Source: Candidatus Methylomirabilota bacterium (GTDB lineage: Bacteria > Methylomirabilota > Methylomirabilia > Methylomirabilales > Methylomirabilaceae). Taken from it: a DNA stretch of 57,279 bases. The translations under genes were made by a program, and so were the position numbers. This document shows positions 10,301-16,363 of this stretch, one piece after another. Positions within the stretch are counted from its first letter, which is position 1, and every line of letters begins with the position of its first letter. The DNA is taken from NCBI GenBank assembly GCA_028870115.1, contig JAGWQH010000048.1, positions 1 through 57,279 of the forward strand. Reading direction: 5' to 3'. The notes beneath the pieces are model-generated. The model did no database searches, was not told the origin of the DNA, and was given only the letters and a program-made list of their open reading frames with translations.

Positions 10301-10369
10301 TACCGTCGCTGCCAGCAGGACCACACCTATCAGGGGGAGGTTTGGTTTCTGTTCCTTCGGGTCCGGCAT
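7313..10369 (-). CDS. 1018-aa membrane protein with periplasmic-binding-like domain and 8 C-terminal TM helices
   Basis: I do not recognise a characterised family. One membrane segment lies at residues about 12-30, then a soluble region to about 640, then about eight hydrophobic helices (around 645-1015) separated by charged loops. The soluble part reads like a type-1 periplasmic-binding (ABC/receptor) fold: alternating strands such as VTIMPVMVFGGPYAE, LLLWLDNN, IKIIGPAGSTTLHAM, YIALIAEWDTFYG and AIGVLGSDVYDKLLILQAL, ending with FFTTDLDARYTH...PPFRDSYQTAVFYAVQVAL. The topology suggests a sensor or receptor whose ligand domain faces the periplasm and whose helices span the inner membrane. No kinase, cyclase or GGDEF domain follows. 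The gene is alone on its strand, convergent with the antitoxin and bracketed by two copies of the antitoxin promoter. Confidence 0.7.
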   Translation of the reverse strand: MPDPKEQKPNLPLIGVVLLAATVGGVYFYGKPFESFRPREGVIETSSTLGPQFVPARLWEDPFSAVSKKFGQQPDQKGPMGMFQYAPDHFADHLKKQIKKQAKEHGKVTIMPVMVFGGPYAEQIEDRRRKRYAVLSALAVSDYEPVDGEHIDYVQIPWDPWPLNSNKQADNAHRCHLNPSSPRSRSPKGCLVIPYEWLLPKDKKLRSPGSVSEQHGAVLLLWLDNNLFDDQPLLRLEHLIKQAIDKGSKDTLSIKIIGPAGSTTLHAMVQEAFKFKKVPPALTSLKSSEIYSPNATVPNTLLIPENDTPKQFLRCLSVDDEVRGKQDKVKDIAGETIAEAFKKLKITFQRTIPTDNDLACSLKEELARRRVKWEKPKGPEEKPKNYIALIAEWDTFYGRSLPATFFRAFTGQNDITWEDACYKYGICRYSYMRGLDGETPLQEKEAAKTSKEAGEVKRDSQTLERAIGNSQFDYLRRLGSRIEREMEDMNGNVQAIGVLGSDVYDKLLILQALHDRFPSALFFTTDLDARYTHQAQSKWTRNLIVGSGFGLELAPGHQRGIPPFRDSYQTAVFYAVQVALEKPSQAQADRLTPRLFEIGRRQPFDLSVDQDPQDHKDPNLVHPAVLTGQKSVRFIIQIVGSIFVLALLLLWMVSRLGKSRLIRSGIVVVTPIALISALVTWQDAQKGEPLDLWEGISLWPSEAIRLYALFLAVGFIVRGICSLRNSNKQLSERYDLDIKSEPPVSRKAVDDQRSEELSVQQLWAWYREDSRGWPKRVLVSSVLYWCLIVTIFLIFASDFPVPPGRGEVSFWSDRVIVRLAVSSLIVLIFFVVDATRLCRGFIERLVGKPCEWPPQTLRKFADQHGMSAHPDDLREWLDIQLIAGRTRVVGRLVYYPFIVLLLMIVARSPLLDRWSQPWFLLLVFGLNAAWVIGCAIALRNRAEKSRRRVLDTLNRKVFQLLGSEADQIERIRLLIKEVEANRDGAFCPISEQPVVRTLLFFLGGSGGLVLLEYLIQSR

Positions 10370-10647
10370 GATACCTCGCTTATGACTTTGAGGTGTCTTC
10401 TCACCAGGAAATCCGGGGCAGTCACCCGCTCAGGGCTCCTGGGATTGCCGTGCCAGGGTGGAACTCCATCCACTACTCAGGTGCCCGTTACCTGGTGGTC
10501 TCTTCTTAATGGGCGGGGAATTTTCAGTCGCCACACCAGAGGAATTTATCATCGGTAATGACAGGTGTCCAATCGAAATCTACCATCAGCAGGATGAGTG
10601 CAACGATTATGATCGCACACGGTCAAAGCCTGCCGGAGATAGATACC
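10370..10647. other. Intergenic region, nothing definite
   Basis: This is the upstream region of the 1018-aa gene. Short open frames on the plus strand have no recognisable product, and I see no convincing promoter or terminator in it. Confidence 0.5.
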
Positions 10648-10677
10648 TTGACGTCATCCGACGGATGACGCTAGAGT
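10648..10677 (+). promoter_or_regulatory. Second copy of the antitoxin promoter
   Basis: TTGACG (10648-10653), an 18-nt spacer and TAGAGT (10672-10677), flanked by gatgacgctaga as at 6964. The palindromic operator next to it is degraded in this copy. Confidence 0.6.
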
Positions 10678-10719
10678 GTGCACAACAATAATGCAGAATC
10701 GGCAACGCTGCGGGGGTCG

Positions 10720-10854
10720 ATGAAGGCAATCAGATTACGAAACCTTTCGTCTGGACTCAGCCGAATCGTCCGTCGGTGGCCTCAGGCTGGTGCTGTACAG
10801 ATCAGCGAAACCACAGTGAGGCATCTGGGCGGCTGCAAAGGAACGCGTCAGTGA
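10720..10854 (+). pseudogene. 5' fragment of the FitA-like antitoxin
   Basis: The first 17 codons (MKAIRLRNLSSGLSRIVR) are clearly homologous to the antitoxin at 7021 (MKAITLRNLPPELTRIIR), also at the nucleotide level and including the promoter. Homology then ends abruptly; the frame runs on as unrelated sequence to a TGA at 10852-10854. That stop overlaps the GTG start of the next gene. It is best read as a truncated duplicate. Confidence 0.75.
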
Positions 10855-11462
10855 ATCCCGAATCTTCGAACTCCGCGCAGAAACACCGGCGCCGAATGAT
10901 GGTGGTCCACATTGCTGTGGTCGTTTCCCTGATTGCGGCAGGGGCTGCACTTGCGACCGTACCGGCGGTCAGGGATCATCTGTGTTATGAGCATCACATG
11001 AACACGTTCTGCTCGATAGGCCAAATCGGCGAATCCGAAGTGAGGGTATTTGCATGGTATCCGGGGGCGAAGCCGTTTGATCGGAACACGTGGACCCCTC
11101 GCACAATTCGGGGCGAGATTCCACCTTACGAAAACCGCTCATACGGCAGCAGCTTTCCGCGCGGAAAACAACTCTGGCTGTACTGGGAAGCGCGACTGAA
11201 GTCTCGTGTACCTCCAGGCCGCTCAATCAGGTTCGTAGTCCATGGGACGACTTATGATGCAGGTGGTAATTCTGTCGCGGGTGGTGTCGTTGAGGCCACG
11301 TGGGGTGCTGATGACCCGGCAGCCCTTGTTATTGGCCCTGTCGACACCGTTCCAATTGGAACCGGCGGTCAATTCCCGCCGGGGCACTATGAGATCGTTC
11401 TGAAGGCATATGGCAATCAACTGGCTGAGTCAGAGGTTCGCGGCGGCTTCGATATTTACTGA
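10851..11462 (+). CDS. Membrane-anchored or secreted protein of unknown function
   Basis: 203 aa from GTG 10851, chosen for AAAGGAA 7 nt upstream; ATG 10896 would begin just before the membrane segment. After a basic stretch (KHRRRMM) comes one hydrophobic helix (VVHIAVVVSLIAAGAALATV). A beta-rich exported region follows with SIGQIGESEVRVFAWYPGAK and WLYWEARLKSRVPPGRSIRF. Two cysteines (LCYEHH, TFCSIG) close to the membrane could pair. The late strands (PPGHYEIVLKAYGNQLAESE) suggest an immunoglobulin-like or jelly-roll fold. I do not recognise a family. It is convergent with the next gene. Confidence 0.6.
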   Translation: MNPESSNSAQKHRRRMMVVHIAVVVSLIAAGAALATVPAVRDHLCYEHHMNTFCSIGQIGESEVRVFAWYPGAKPFDRNTWTPRTIRGEIPPYENRSYGSSFPRGKQLWLYWEARLKSRVPPGRSIRFVVHGTTYDAGGNSVAGGVVEATWGADDPAALVIGPVDTVPIGTGGQFPPGHYEIVLKAYGNQLAESEVRGGFDIY

Positions 11463-11510
11463 TGCTTATACATTCTTTGTTCTATTTGCACACCGTTTGA
11501 ATTCCGGGAC

Positions 11511-11975
11511 TTACTTCTCTTCTCCTAAGAGCTTCTTTTCGGCCTTCTCGATCTCCCGTGAGGTCTTTGTTTCGGCTTTCTCTACGTGCCCCGTGGCCGT
11601 ATCGAGCGCCTTCTCTGTTTGTTCCTTGACTTTCCCCTGCATCTGGATCGCCTTGGTCTCTGCTTTACGCTTCTGCTGCTCGGCCTTCGCCGCGGCCTTC
11701 TCCCTCTCCTGCTGGGCTTTTTTCTGCGCCTGCTCAATTTTCGCGGCCGCCTTGTCTGCGGTTTTCTTCGTTTTCTCGGCCGCCTTCTCCATGGCCTCTC
11801 TGACCTTCCCTTCCGCTTTCCCCTGTTCCTCCGCCGCCTTTTGCTCAACCCCCCTCTGGATGTCCGAGATCGTCGGCACCGTCGGGATGATGGGCGTTGG
11901 GTATTGGGCAAAGGCCCATGTGCTGAACAGCAGCGCGCTCGTGACGGTACCGGTGAATGTGAGAATCTGTTTCAT
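11511..11975 (-). CDS. Secreted Ala/Lys/Glu-rich coiled-coil protein
   Basis: 154 aa from ATG 11975, with a near-ideal AAGGAGG site; the longer frame to 12017 lacks one. A signal peptide (MKQILTFTGTVTSALLFSTWAFA) is followed by a short proline-rich linker. From there to the end the protein is a continuous charged helix of A, K, E and Q (AAEKTKKTADKAAAKIEQ and similar). It may be a periplasmic spacer or membrane-to-wall tether, but composition alone does not show function. Such low-complexity helices give many false database matches. Confidence 0.6.
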   Translation of the reverse strand: MKQILTFTGTVTSALLFSTWAFAQYPTPIIPTVPTISDIQRGVEQKAAEEQGKAEGKVREAMEKAAEKTKKTADKAAAKIEQAQKKAQQEREKAAAKAEQQKRKAETKAIQMQGKVKEQTEKALDTATGHVEKAETKTSREIEKAEKKLLGEEK

Positions 11976-12019
11976 CTGCGAGTCCTCCTTGGTTAGAATT
12001 CTGTTGATGAACGACAAGC

Positions 12020-12072
12020 CGACTTTGGGCGGCTGCCCAGAGCATCACGTGGGTGTCAAGGAGCAGGCGCAC
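12020..12072 (-). pseudogene. VapC (PIN toxin) N-terminal fragment
   Basis: GTG 12072 opens VRLLLDTHVMLWAAAQS, the classic first strand of a PIN toxin with its catalytic Asp. After about 17 residues the homology stops and the frame runs into the upstream region of the coiled-coil gene. The remaining acidic residues are missing, so no active toxin is made. Confidence 0.75.
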
Positions 12073-12310
12073 GACTCGATCCCTCAAATTCGCCGATCAC
12101 GTCCTCGGGCAGCGGGGCGTCGAAGTCCTCCGGTACCAGGAGCTTGCCGGCCAGAAAGCCGAGCGTCCGCGTCTTTCGCGTTTTCTTTGCCGGAACCAAC
12201 CGCGCAGCCGGCTTTCCCGCCTTGGCGATCACTACCTCGTGGCCCTCTACGGCTTGCTCAACGAGCCGGGACAAGTGGGTCTTGGCTTCATGAATGTTGA
12301 CTGTGCGCGC
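12056..12310 (-). pseudogene. Phd/VapB antitoxin with lost start codon
   Basis: The frame encodes RTVNIHEAKTHLSRLVEQAV followed by GHEVVIAKAGKPAARLVP, a normal Phd/YefM-type antitoxin that usually starts as MRTVNIHEAK. At the expected start position (12308-12310) the codon is GCG, and a stop lies a few codons further upstream. Translation could begin only at TTG 12274, losing the first DNA-binding strand. The 3' end overlaps the VapC remnant by about 17 bp, as in intact pairs. Confidence 0.75.
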
Positions 12311-12423
12311 GTCTAGTCCTCTACATGACTACGCTTAGCCTAGCTCACAACATGGATCCCGTCAACACCTGCAGCCCGATTGGGACAACTTACCTTCGCG
12401 GCGCAGCGGCCCTCGTGGATATA

Positions 12424-12588
12424 TTACTGGGTACGGTTGGCGACGGAGATCTTTCGACTACACAGCCTTTGCATCGGCTCTGTCGTGAGGCCAAAGACCG
12501 CCATATCCGCAAGGCCAAGCTGAGCAACCACGTCGCGAATGACCTCGAGGTCGGCTTCATCGAACTTGCCTTCATTTTTCGCCTTCGC
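12424..12588 (-). pseudogene. Fragment of the 88-aa orphan family
   Basis: The frame NEGKFDEADLEVIRDVVAQL...GLADMAVFGLT matches the centre of the intact 88-aa protein at 16023 (NEGEFDAADIEIIRDAVARLGLADVTAFGLT). The 5' part is missing (in-frame TGA at 12589) and the C-terminus differs. Confidence 0.7.
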
Positions 12589-12700
12589 TCATTTATCGTT
12601 ATAGGCACTGATCAGAGGTTAACCGATGTCGATGGGGTACAGAGCCTCAGCCCGTAGATCATTGCCGCTGCTCCTCCCACTCTTCCCGGAAGGCGATGTG

Positions 12701-12754
12701 GATCACGGTGAGATAGGATCGCGTTACGACAATGGACACTTGTCACTATTCATG
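12701..12754 (+). repeat. Copy of the region upstream of higB
   Basis: 54 bp align without gaps to 40545-40598 with 8 mismatches (about 85% identity). At 40.5 kb the segment contains the higB promoter -35 box; here no higB follows. Confidence 0.75.
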
Positions 12755-12801
12755 GCGAATGGCTCTGCTGCCCAGGAGAGTAGTAAGGTCCATGCTGGCT
12801 T

Positions 12802-12921
12802 ATGGCAATCGAGCAGGGGAGCAGACCAGGGTGGATCATTCACATCAACATGGACGCTTTCTACGCCGCTGTGGAGCAGCGCGATCACCCTGCCTATCCG
12901 GGCTGCCCCGTGTCATCTTGA
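12802..12921 (+). pseudogene. DNA polymerase IV (DinB) N-terminal fragment
   Basis: ATG 12802 encodes 39 residues containing WIIHINMDAFYAAVEQRDHP, the start of a Y-family polymerase. The first catalytic Asp of the usual HxDMD motif is Asn here, and a TGA follows after PGCPVSS. The rest of dinB is absent. Confidence 0.8.
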
Positions 12922-12946
12922 CAACCCTCTTGACTCAACCTATTAT
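12918..12946 (+). promoter_or_regulatory. Promoter of the AbrB/PIN toxin-antitoxin pair
   Basis: TTGACA (12918-12923), a 17-nt spacer and TATTAT (12941-12946). This is close to the sigma-70 consensus. Confidence 0.75.
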
Positions 12947-12959
12947 ATGGTCAGATCAT

Positions 12960-12978
12960 CTGAATATCAGATAATCAG
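12960..12978. promoter_or_regulatory. Operator candidate for the AbrB-type antitoxin
   Basis: An imperfect palindrome (ctgaatatcagataatcag) between the -10 box and the ribosome site, in the position used for autorepression by AbrB/MazE antitoxins. Confidence 0.5.
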
Positions 12979-12992
12979 GCAAGGAGACACTC

Positions 12993-13289
12993 GTGATCGC
13001 AGAGACGAGCAGGGTGGGAAAGCGGGGAACCATCGTCATCCCGGCGGCGATCCGCCGTCGTCTCAGAATCGAAGAAGGCGCATTCGTCATTGTCGAAGAA
13101 CGAGAGGACGGAGTCCTGATCCGTCCAGCCGCCGTCATGCCGATTGAGATGTACACGGCTAAACGTCGGGCGGAGTTCCTCCTCTCGAACGCGATTGACG
13201 CTGAGGACTACGCGAAGGCGCGCGAAGAGGTCAGGCGTATGGGGCTAGATCCTGATGCTATCCCCCACTATGTGGTGGCCGGGGATTGA
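12993..13289 (+). CDS. AbrB/MazE-type antitoxin
   Basis: 98 aa from GTG 12993 with AAGGAGA upstream. The N-terminus (RVGKRGTIVIPAAIRRRLRI...GAFVIVEEREDGVLIRP) is a SpoVT/AbrB swapped-hairpin DNA-binding domain. The C-terminal 40 residues (AKRRAEFLLSNAIDAEDYAK...) should wrap and inhibit the toxin. The PIN gene starts 3 nt after its stop. A consensus promoter and a palindrome lie just upstream, consistent with autoregulation. Confidence 0.88.
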   Translation: MIAETSRVGKRGTIVIPAAIRRRLRIEEGAFVIVEEREDGVLIRPAAVMPIEMYTAKRRAEFLLSNAIDAEDYAKAREEVRRMGLDPDAIPHYVVAGD

Positions 13290-13292
13290 TGG

Positions 13293-13691
13293 GTGGACCG
13301 GCTCTTCCTGGATGCCAATGTCCTGTTTTCCGCAGCCTATCGATCCGATGCCGGCCTCCGGCGCTTGTGGGAGATTGTCGGTATACAGCTCCTCACGTCG
13401 GTATACGCGGAGGAAGAGGCCCGTCGTAACCTGAATACCCCTGTTCAGTACGCTACCCTGGACGAGCTGCTTCGTCATGTAAAGGTGCTGATCTTCCAAC
13501 CCGAGTCCTCTCATCTACCTTACGGTCTCGAGCTTCCGGACAACGACCGACCAATCCTGGAAGCTGCCATCTTCAGTCAAGCCACGCATCTACTCACCGG
13601 CGACATGAAAGCCTTTGGGCCGTATTATGGTTGCACGCTCGCAGGAGTTCTCATCTTGCCGCCCGCCGAGTATCTCCGCGAGCATCGATAA
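13293..13691 (+). CDS. PIN-domain toxin
   Basis: 132 aa from GTG 13293. PIN toxins are Mg-dependent RNases that cut tRNA, rRNA or mRNA. The acidic residues are visible: Asp in LFLDANVLFSAA, Glu in VYAEEEARR, Asp in LPDNDRPILEAA and Asp in HLLTGDMKAFG. All four catalytic positions appear intact, so this is probably the only functional toxin-antitoxin pair in the 7-16 kb zone. It forms an operon with the AbrB-type antitoxin. Confidence 0.87.
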   Translation: MDRLFLDANVLFSAAYRSDAGLRRLWEIVGIQLLTSVYAEEEARRNLNTPVQYATLDELLRHVKVLIFQPESSHLPYGLELPDNDRPILEAAIFSQATHLLTGDMKAFGPYYGCTLAGVLILPPAEYLREHR

Positions 13692-13714
13692 TTCGGTACT
13701 CATAGCGCCATGTA

Positions 13715-14152
13715 TCAGCCCTCGCAAGAGTCGTCAGATTCGCCATCCCCGAAGGCTTCCTTGGTGGTGTGGCGACGTAGCGGGGCGATGTCGAAATAGC
13801 GCTGCACGGTGTCCTCCATGATACCGGTGCGGAGGGTGTCGTCGCGACTGAACAGACACTCACCGCGCAAGACGTACAGGCGAAAGGAAATCGGCGCCGT
13901 ATTAAGGGTGCGGACATCGACCGGCAGTTTGACCTTGGCGCTCAGATGGGCCGACAGATTCGCAGCCAGGGCGTTGTTAAAGTGGCTGCTGGAGAGGTAG
14001 ACGCCGATATCTACGTTGGAAAATGCTTCAGATTTGAGGAATGAGCCGTAGACGTAGGCGAAGAGCACGTCGGGCTCATGTAAAAGCCCGGCGGCGATCT
14101 GATCCCGAATCGCGCCGCGTTCAGCAAGGCTCAGTCGGTAGAGCTGTTTCAT
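13715..14152 (-). CDS. MNT-type nucleotidyltransferase (MntA-like)
   Basis: 145 aa. The N-terminus MKQLYRLSLAERGAIRDQ is followed by the nucleotidyltransferase motif YVYGSFLKSEAFSNVDIGVYL and a later Asp in LPVDVRTLN. In the usual DxD pair the second residue is Gly here (DIG), a variant whose activity is uncertain. MntA proteins AMPylate and silence HEPN toxins (HepT); no HEPN gene is adjacent. The last ~12 residues after KEAFG (DGESDDSCEG) extend beyond the paralogous copies, so the 3' end may be altered. Fragments of close relatives lie at 14178, 15961 and 41355. Confidence 0.75.
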   Translation of the reverse strand: MKQLYRLSLAERGAIRDQIAAGLLHEPDVLFAYVYGSFLKSEAFSNVDIGVYLSSSHFNNALAANLSAHLSAKVKLPVDVRTLNTAPISFRLYVLRGECLFSRDDTLRTGIMEDTVQRYFDIAPLRRHTTKEAFGDGESDDSCEG

Positions 14153-14177
14153 GCGCGGATAAGGTCAGGGTTCAGAG

Positions 14178-14450
14178 TCATGTGCCGAAGGCCTCTCTGG
14201 TGGCGTGGCGAAGCACCGGGGCGATGTCGAAATAGCGCCGCATCGTATTCTCCATGATATCGGTGCGGAGGTCGTCGTCGCGACTGAACAGACACTCGCC
14301 GCGCAAAACGTGGAAGCGAAAGGCGACCGGCATCGCGTTGAGGATGCGGACATCGATCGGGAATTTGACCGTGCGGCTCAGGTAGGCCGACAGATGAGCA
14401 GTAATGCCGCCGTTGGTCTGGTCGGTGGACAGGTAGACGCCAATATCGAC
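14178..14450 (-). pseudogene. MNT nucleotidyltransferase, 5'-truncated copy
   Basis: The minus-strand frame from 14450 reads VDIGVYLSTDQTNGGITAHL, then ILNAMPVAFRFHVLRGECLF and ...MRRYFDIAPVLRHATREAFG. It is colinear with the intact gene at 13715 but lacks the GS motif and everything before it. The break at 14450 joins it directly to an Uma2-like 5' fragment. Confidence 0.8.
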
Positions 14451-14526
14451 CGATCAGCTCACGTCGTCGGCCGTCATCGGAGAACAGCAGGTAATCTTCA
14501 TAGCTGAACGTGATCTGAGCAGTCAC
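14451..14526 (-). pseudogene. Uma2-family nuclease N-terminal fragment
   Basis: GTG 14526 encodes TAQITFSYEDYLLFSDDGRR then ELI, the typical start of Uma2 (DUF820) PD-(D/E)XK proteins. It is cut at the junction with the MNT fragment. The GTG overlaps the stop of the DUF4143 ATPase (GTGA), so it was once a coupled partner of that gene. Confidence 0.65.
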
Positions 14527-15704
14527 CGTCTCTTCATCGGCTTGCTCCTGTCCGGAAACAAGGCATCCGCGTTGCCCTGAGCCAGGGCCGCCAGCGGCAC
14601 CACATCGACCCGTTCGGCCAGCGCATACCGTCTTGCGCCAGGATATAGAACAGTGAGGTGGTCGAGCTGCAGATCGTGAAGCGCGATACGCATGGACGGC
14701 GTCAGGGTGGGTGCGTCGGCCCGCTTCACCTCCACGCCAAGTCGCCGCCTGTCCTTGAACAGGAGAAGATCCAGTTCGGCGCCGGTATGTGTCGCCCAGA
14801 AGTACGCCTCGTCCGGCTGCACGGCCTTGAGAGTTTCTTCGATGGCATACCCTTCCCACGATGCGCCGCACTTGGGGTGCGTAAATAGGTCCCTTTCCGT
14901 CCTGATGCCGAGAAGCTGGTGCAGCAAGCCGCTGTCCCGCAGATAGACCTTCGGCGCCTTGACCTGGCGCTTCTTGAGGTTTGCATGCCAGGGGTGCAGT
15001 TGCCTCACCATGAACAACCCCGTGAGCAGATCGAGATAGCGTCTGACGGTCGGTTCGCTTACCCCAAGCGATCTGGCCGGCTCGGCCGCATTCCAGCGCT
15101 GACCGTGGTAATGCGCGAGCATGGTCCAACACCGCCGTAACGCGGGCGCGGGGATGGTCACGCCAAGTTGCGGGAGATCCCGCTCAAGAAACGTCTGGAT
15201 GAATTGACGTCGCCACGCCAGGCTGTCCGCGTGCGAACGGGCGAGATACGAGCGCGGAAAGCCGCCCCGCTGCCAGTGACGTGTCAGCGCGTTGACCCCG
15301 ACCTCGGCGAGACTGAAGCCTGAAAGCGGGACCGTCTCGATCCTTCCCGCGAGCGATTCGGAAGATTGACGAAGCAGCACCGGTGAGGCGCTGCCGAGAA
15401 TAAGAAATCTGGCGGGCAGCGGCCTCCGGTCGGCCAGCACCCGCAAGACCGGAAAGAGATCCGGTCGACGCTGCACCTCGTCAATTACCACCACCCCGCG
15501 CAGATCGGCCAGCGCTGTGATCGGCTCAGCCAGACGCGCAAGGCTTGCCGGGTCTTCGAGGTCGAAATAGTTGAGCGAATCCGAGGGAACGATCTGCCGG
15601 GCCAGCGTGGTCTTCCCGCACTGGCGCGGCCCGATGAGCGTCACCACACGGCTGCGCGACAGGGCGTGCCGGATCTGCGAGAGGATGTGAAACCGTTGGA
15701 CCAT
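14523..15704 (-). CDS. DUF4143 AAA ATPase
   Basis: 393 aa. Walker A is VTLIGPRQCGKTTLARQI (residues about 21-38) and Walker B is GVVVIDEVQRRPDL. A sensor-type ILGSASPVLL and arginine-rich GRIETVPLSGFSLAE follow. The C-terminal DUF4143 part ends with a nuclease-like fold (YAIEETLKAV...GAELDLLLFKDRRRLGVEVKR), where E-D-ExK residues resemble PD-(D/E)XK enzymes. These proteins are common in accessory regions and often sit with toxin-antitoxin genes; their cellular role is not established. It appears complete. Confidence 0.85.
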   Translation of the reverse strand: MVQRFHILSQIRHALSRSRVVTLIGPRQCGKTTLARQIVPSDSLNYFDLEDPASLARLAEPITALADLRGVVVIDEVQRRPDLFPVLRVLADRRPLPARFLILGSASPVLLRQSSESLAGRIETVPLSGFSLAEVGVNALTRHWQRGGFPRSYLARSHADSLAWRRQFIQTFLERDLPQLGVTIPAPALRRCWTMLAHYHGQRWNAAEPARSLGVSEPTVRRYLDLLTGLFMVRQLHPWHANLKKRQVKAPKVYLRDSGLLHQLLGIRTERDLFTHPKCGASWEGYAIEETLKAVQPDEAYFWATHTGAELDLLLFKDRRRLGVEVKRADAPTLTPSMRIALHDLQLDHLTVLYPGARRYALAERVDVVPLAALAQGNADALFPDRSKPMKRR

Positions 15705-15718
15705 GGAAGGACTATACT

Positions 15719-16036
15719 ATGAAAATCAAATACCTGGTATTCCTTTTTCATGGTACACCGGACGACTTACAAATGGAGATGAAGTTCGGGTCAAAGTTCG
15801 GCATAGTGTCTGCGAGCCAAACTGTGACCAGTCGCTACGATGTGCCCGAGCACCTTCGAACCCCCGAGGAAATGGCGGCTTACCTTTGGAGCCATCTGTC
15901 GTCAGCAGAGGACCGAACGAAACCGTTCGTGCGAAGGTCGAAGCCTTGCCAGAGGAGATGCGAACATGGCGCCGCGTTCCTCCTGGCTCAGTCGGTAGAG
16001 TCGTTCTTCCATCAGGCTTGTCTCAAGCTCTCGTAG
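15719..16036 (+). CDS. Doubtful ORF, divergent from the DUF4143 gene
   Basis: 105 aa from ATG 15719, with a GGAAGGA site 8 nt upstream. The first ~65 residues (MKIKYLVFLFHGTPDDLQ..., LRTPEEMAAYLWSHLSS) have protein-like composition. The last third is antisense to an MNT fragment, so the natural 3' end has probably been replaced. Only 14 bp separate it from the divergent ATPase start, which leaves no room for an ordinary promoter. I do not recognise it, and it may be a chance or broken frame. Confidence 0.3.
   Translation: MKIKYLVFLFHGTPDDLQMEMKFGSKFGIVSASQTVTSRYDVPEHLRTPEEMAAYLWSHLSSAEDRTKPFVRRSKPCQRRCEHGAAFLLAQSVESFFHQACLKLS
15961..16012 (-). pseudogene. MNT nucleotidyltransferase N-terminal fragment
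   Basis: ATG 16012 encodes MEERLYRLSQEERGAMF, matching MKQLYRLSLAERGAI of the gene at 13715, with two identical DNA blocks (16 and 11 bp). Homology ends after about 17 codons. It starts 10 nt after the stop of the 88-aa gene, as an operon partner would. Confidence 0.6.
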
Positions 16037-16289
16037 GTTGAATATCGACGCTTGTCCGATAGCCAAGGCGGCCCAGCCTTGCGACGGCATCCTCCCACGT
16101 GAGACCAAATGCCGTCACGTCTGCAAGGCCAAGTCGAGCAACTGCGTCGCGAATGATCTCGATGTCTGCCGCGTCGAACTCGCCCTCATTAAAGGCATCA
16201 TGGGCCCAGGACACGACCTCGGCCAGGGTCCGACGACCCTGAAGATAGGCTGCAAGCTGCTCCGCTACTGTTTCCCAAGTAATCAGCAT
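16023..16289 (-). CDS. 88-aa acidic protein of an unnamed orphan family
   Basis: The protein (VAEQLAAYLQGRRTLAEVVS...FNEGEFDAADIEIIRDAVAR...FGLTWEDAVARLGRLGYR) is acidic and mostly helical. I know no function for it. Two things point to a toxin-antitoxin-like setting. A fragment of an MNT nucleotidyltransferase starts 10 nt downstream, and a broken paralogue lies in the toxin-antitoxin debris at 12424. It could be a partner or regulator of the MNT proteins. Confidence 0.65.
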   Translation of the reverse strand: MLITWETVAEQLAAYLQGRRTLAEVVSWAHDAFNEGEFDAADIEIIRDAVARLGLADVTAFGLTWEDAVARLGRLGYRTSVDIQPTRA

Positions 16290-16363
16290 CTTCTTATTCC
16301 TCTAGTCGTTCATGGCCTGCATCTACAGGGTACTTGATATGACGCTCGACGGCAACTCCCCGT

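Noticed and set aside
12661-12690. Second copy of the DksA-like C-terminus (REEWEEQR)
   Set aside because: Only about 20 bp resemble the 41470 gene; too short to tell from chance.
14149-15132. Long minus-strand open frame of 327 codons
   Set aside because: It is the wrong frame of the DUF4143 gene for most of its length; only the part from 14526 down matches a real (Uma2-like) fragment.
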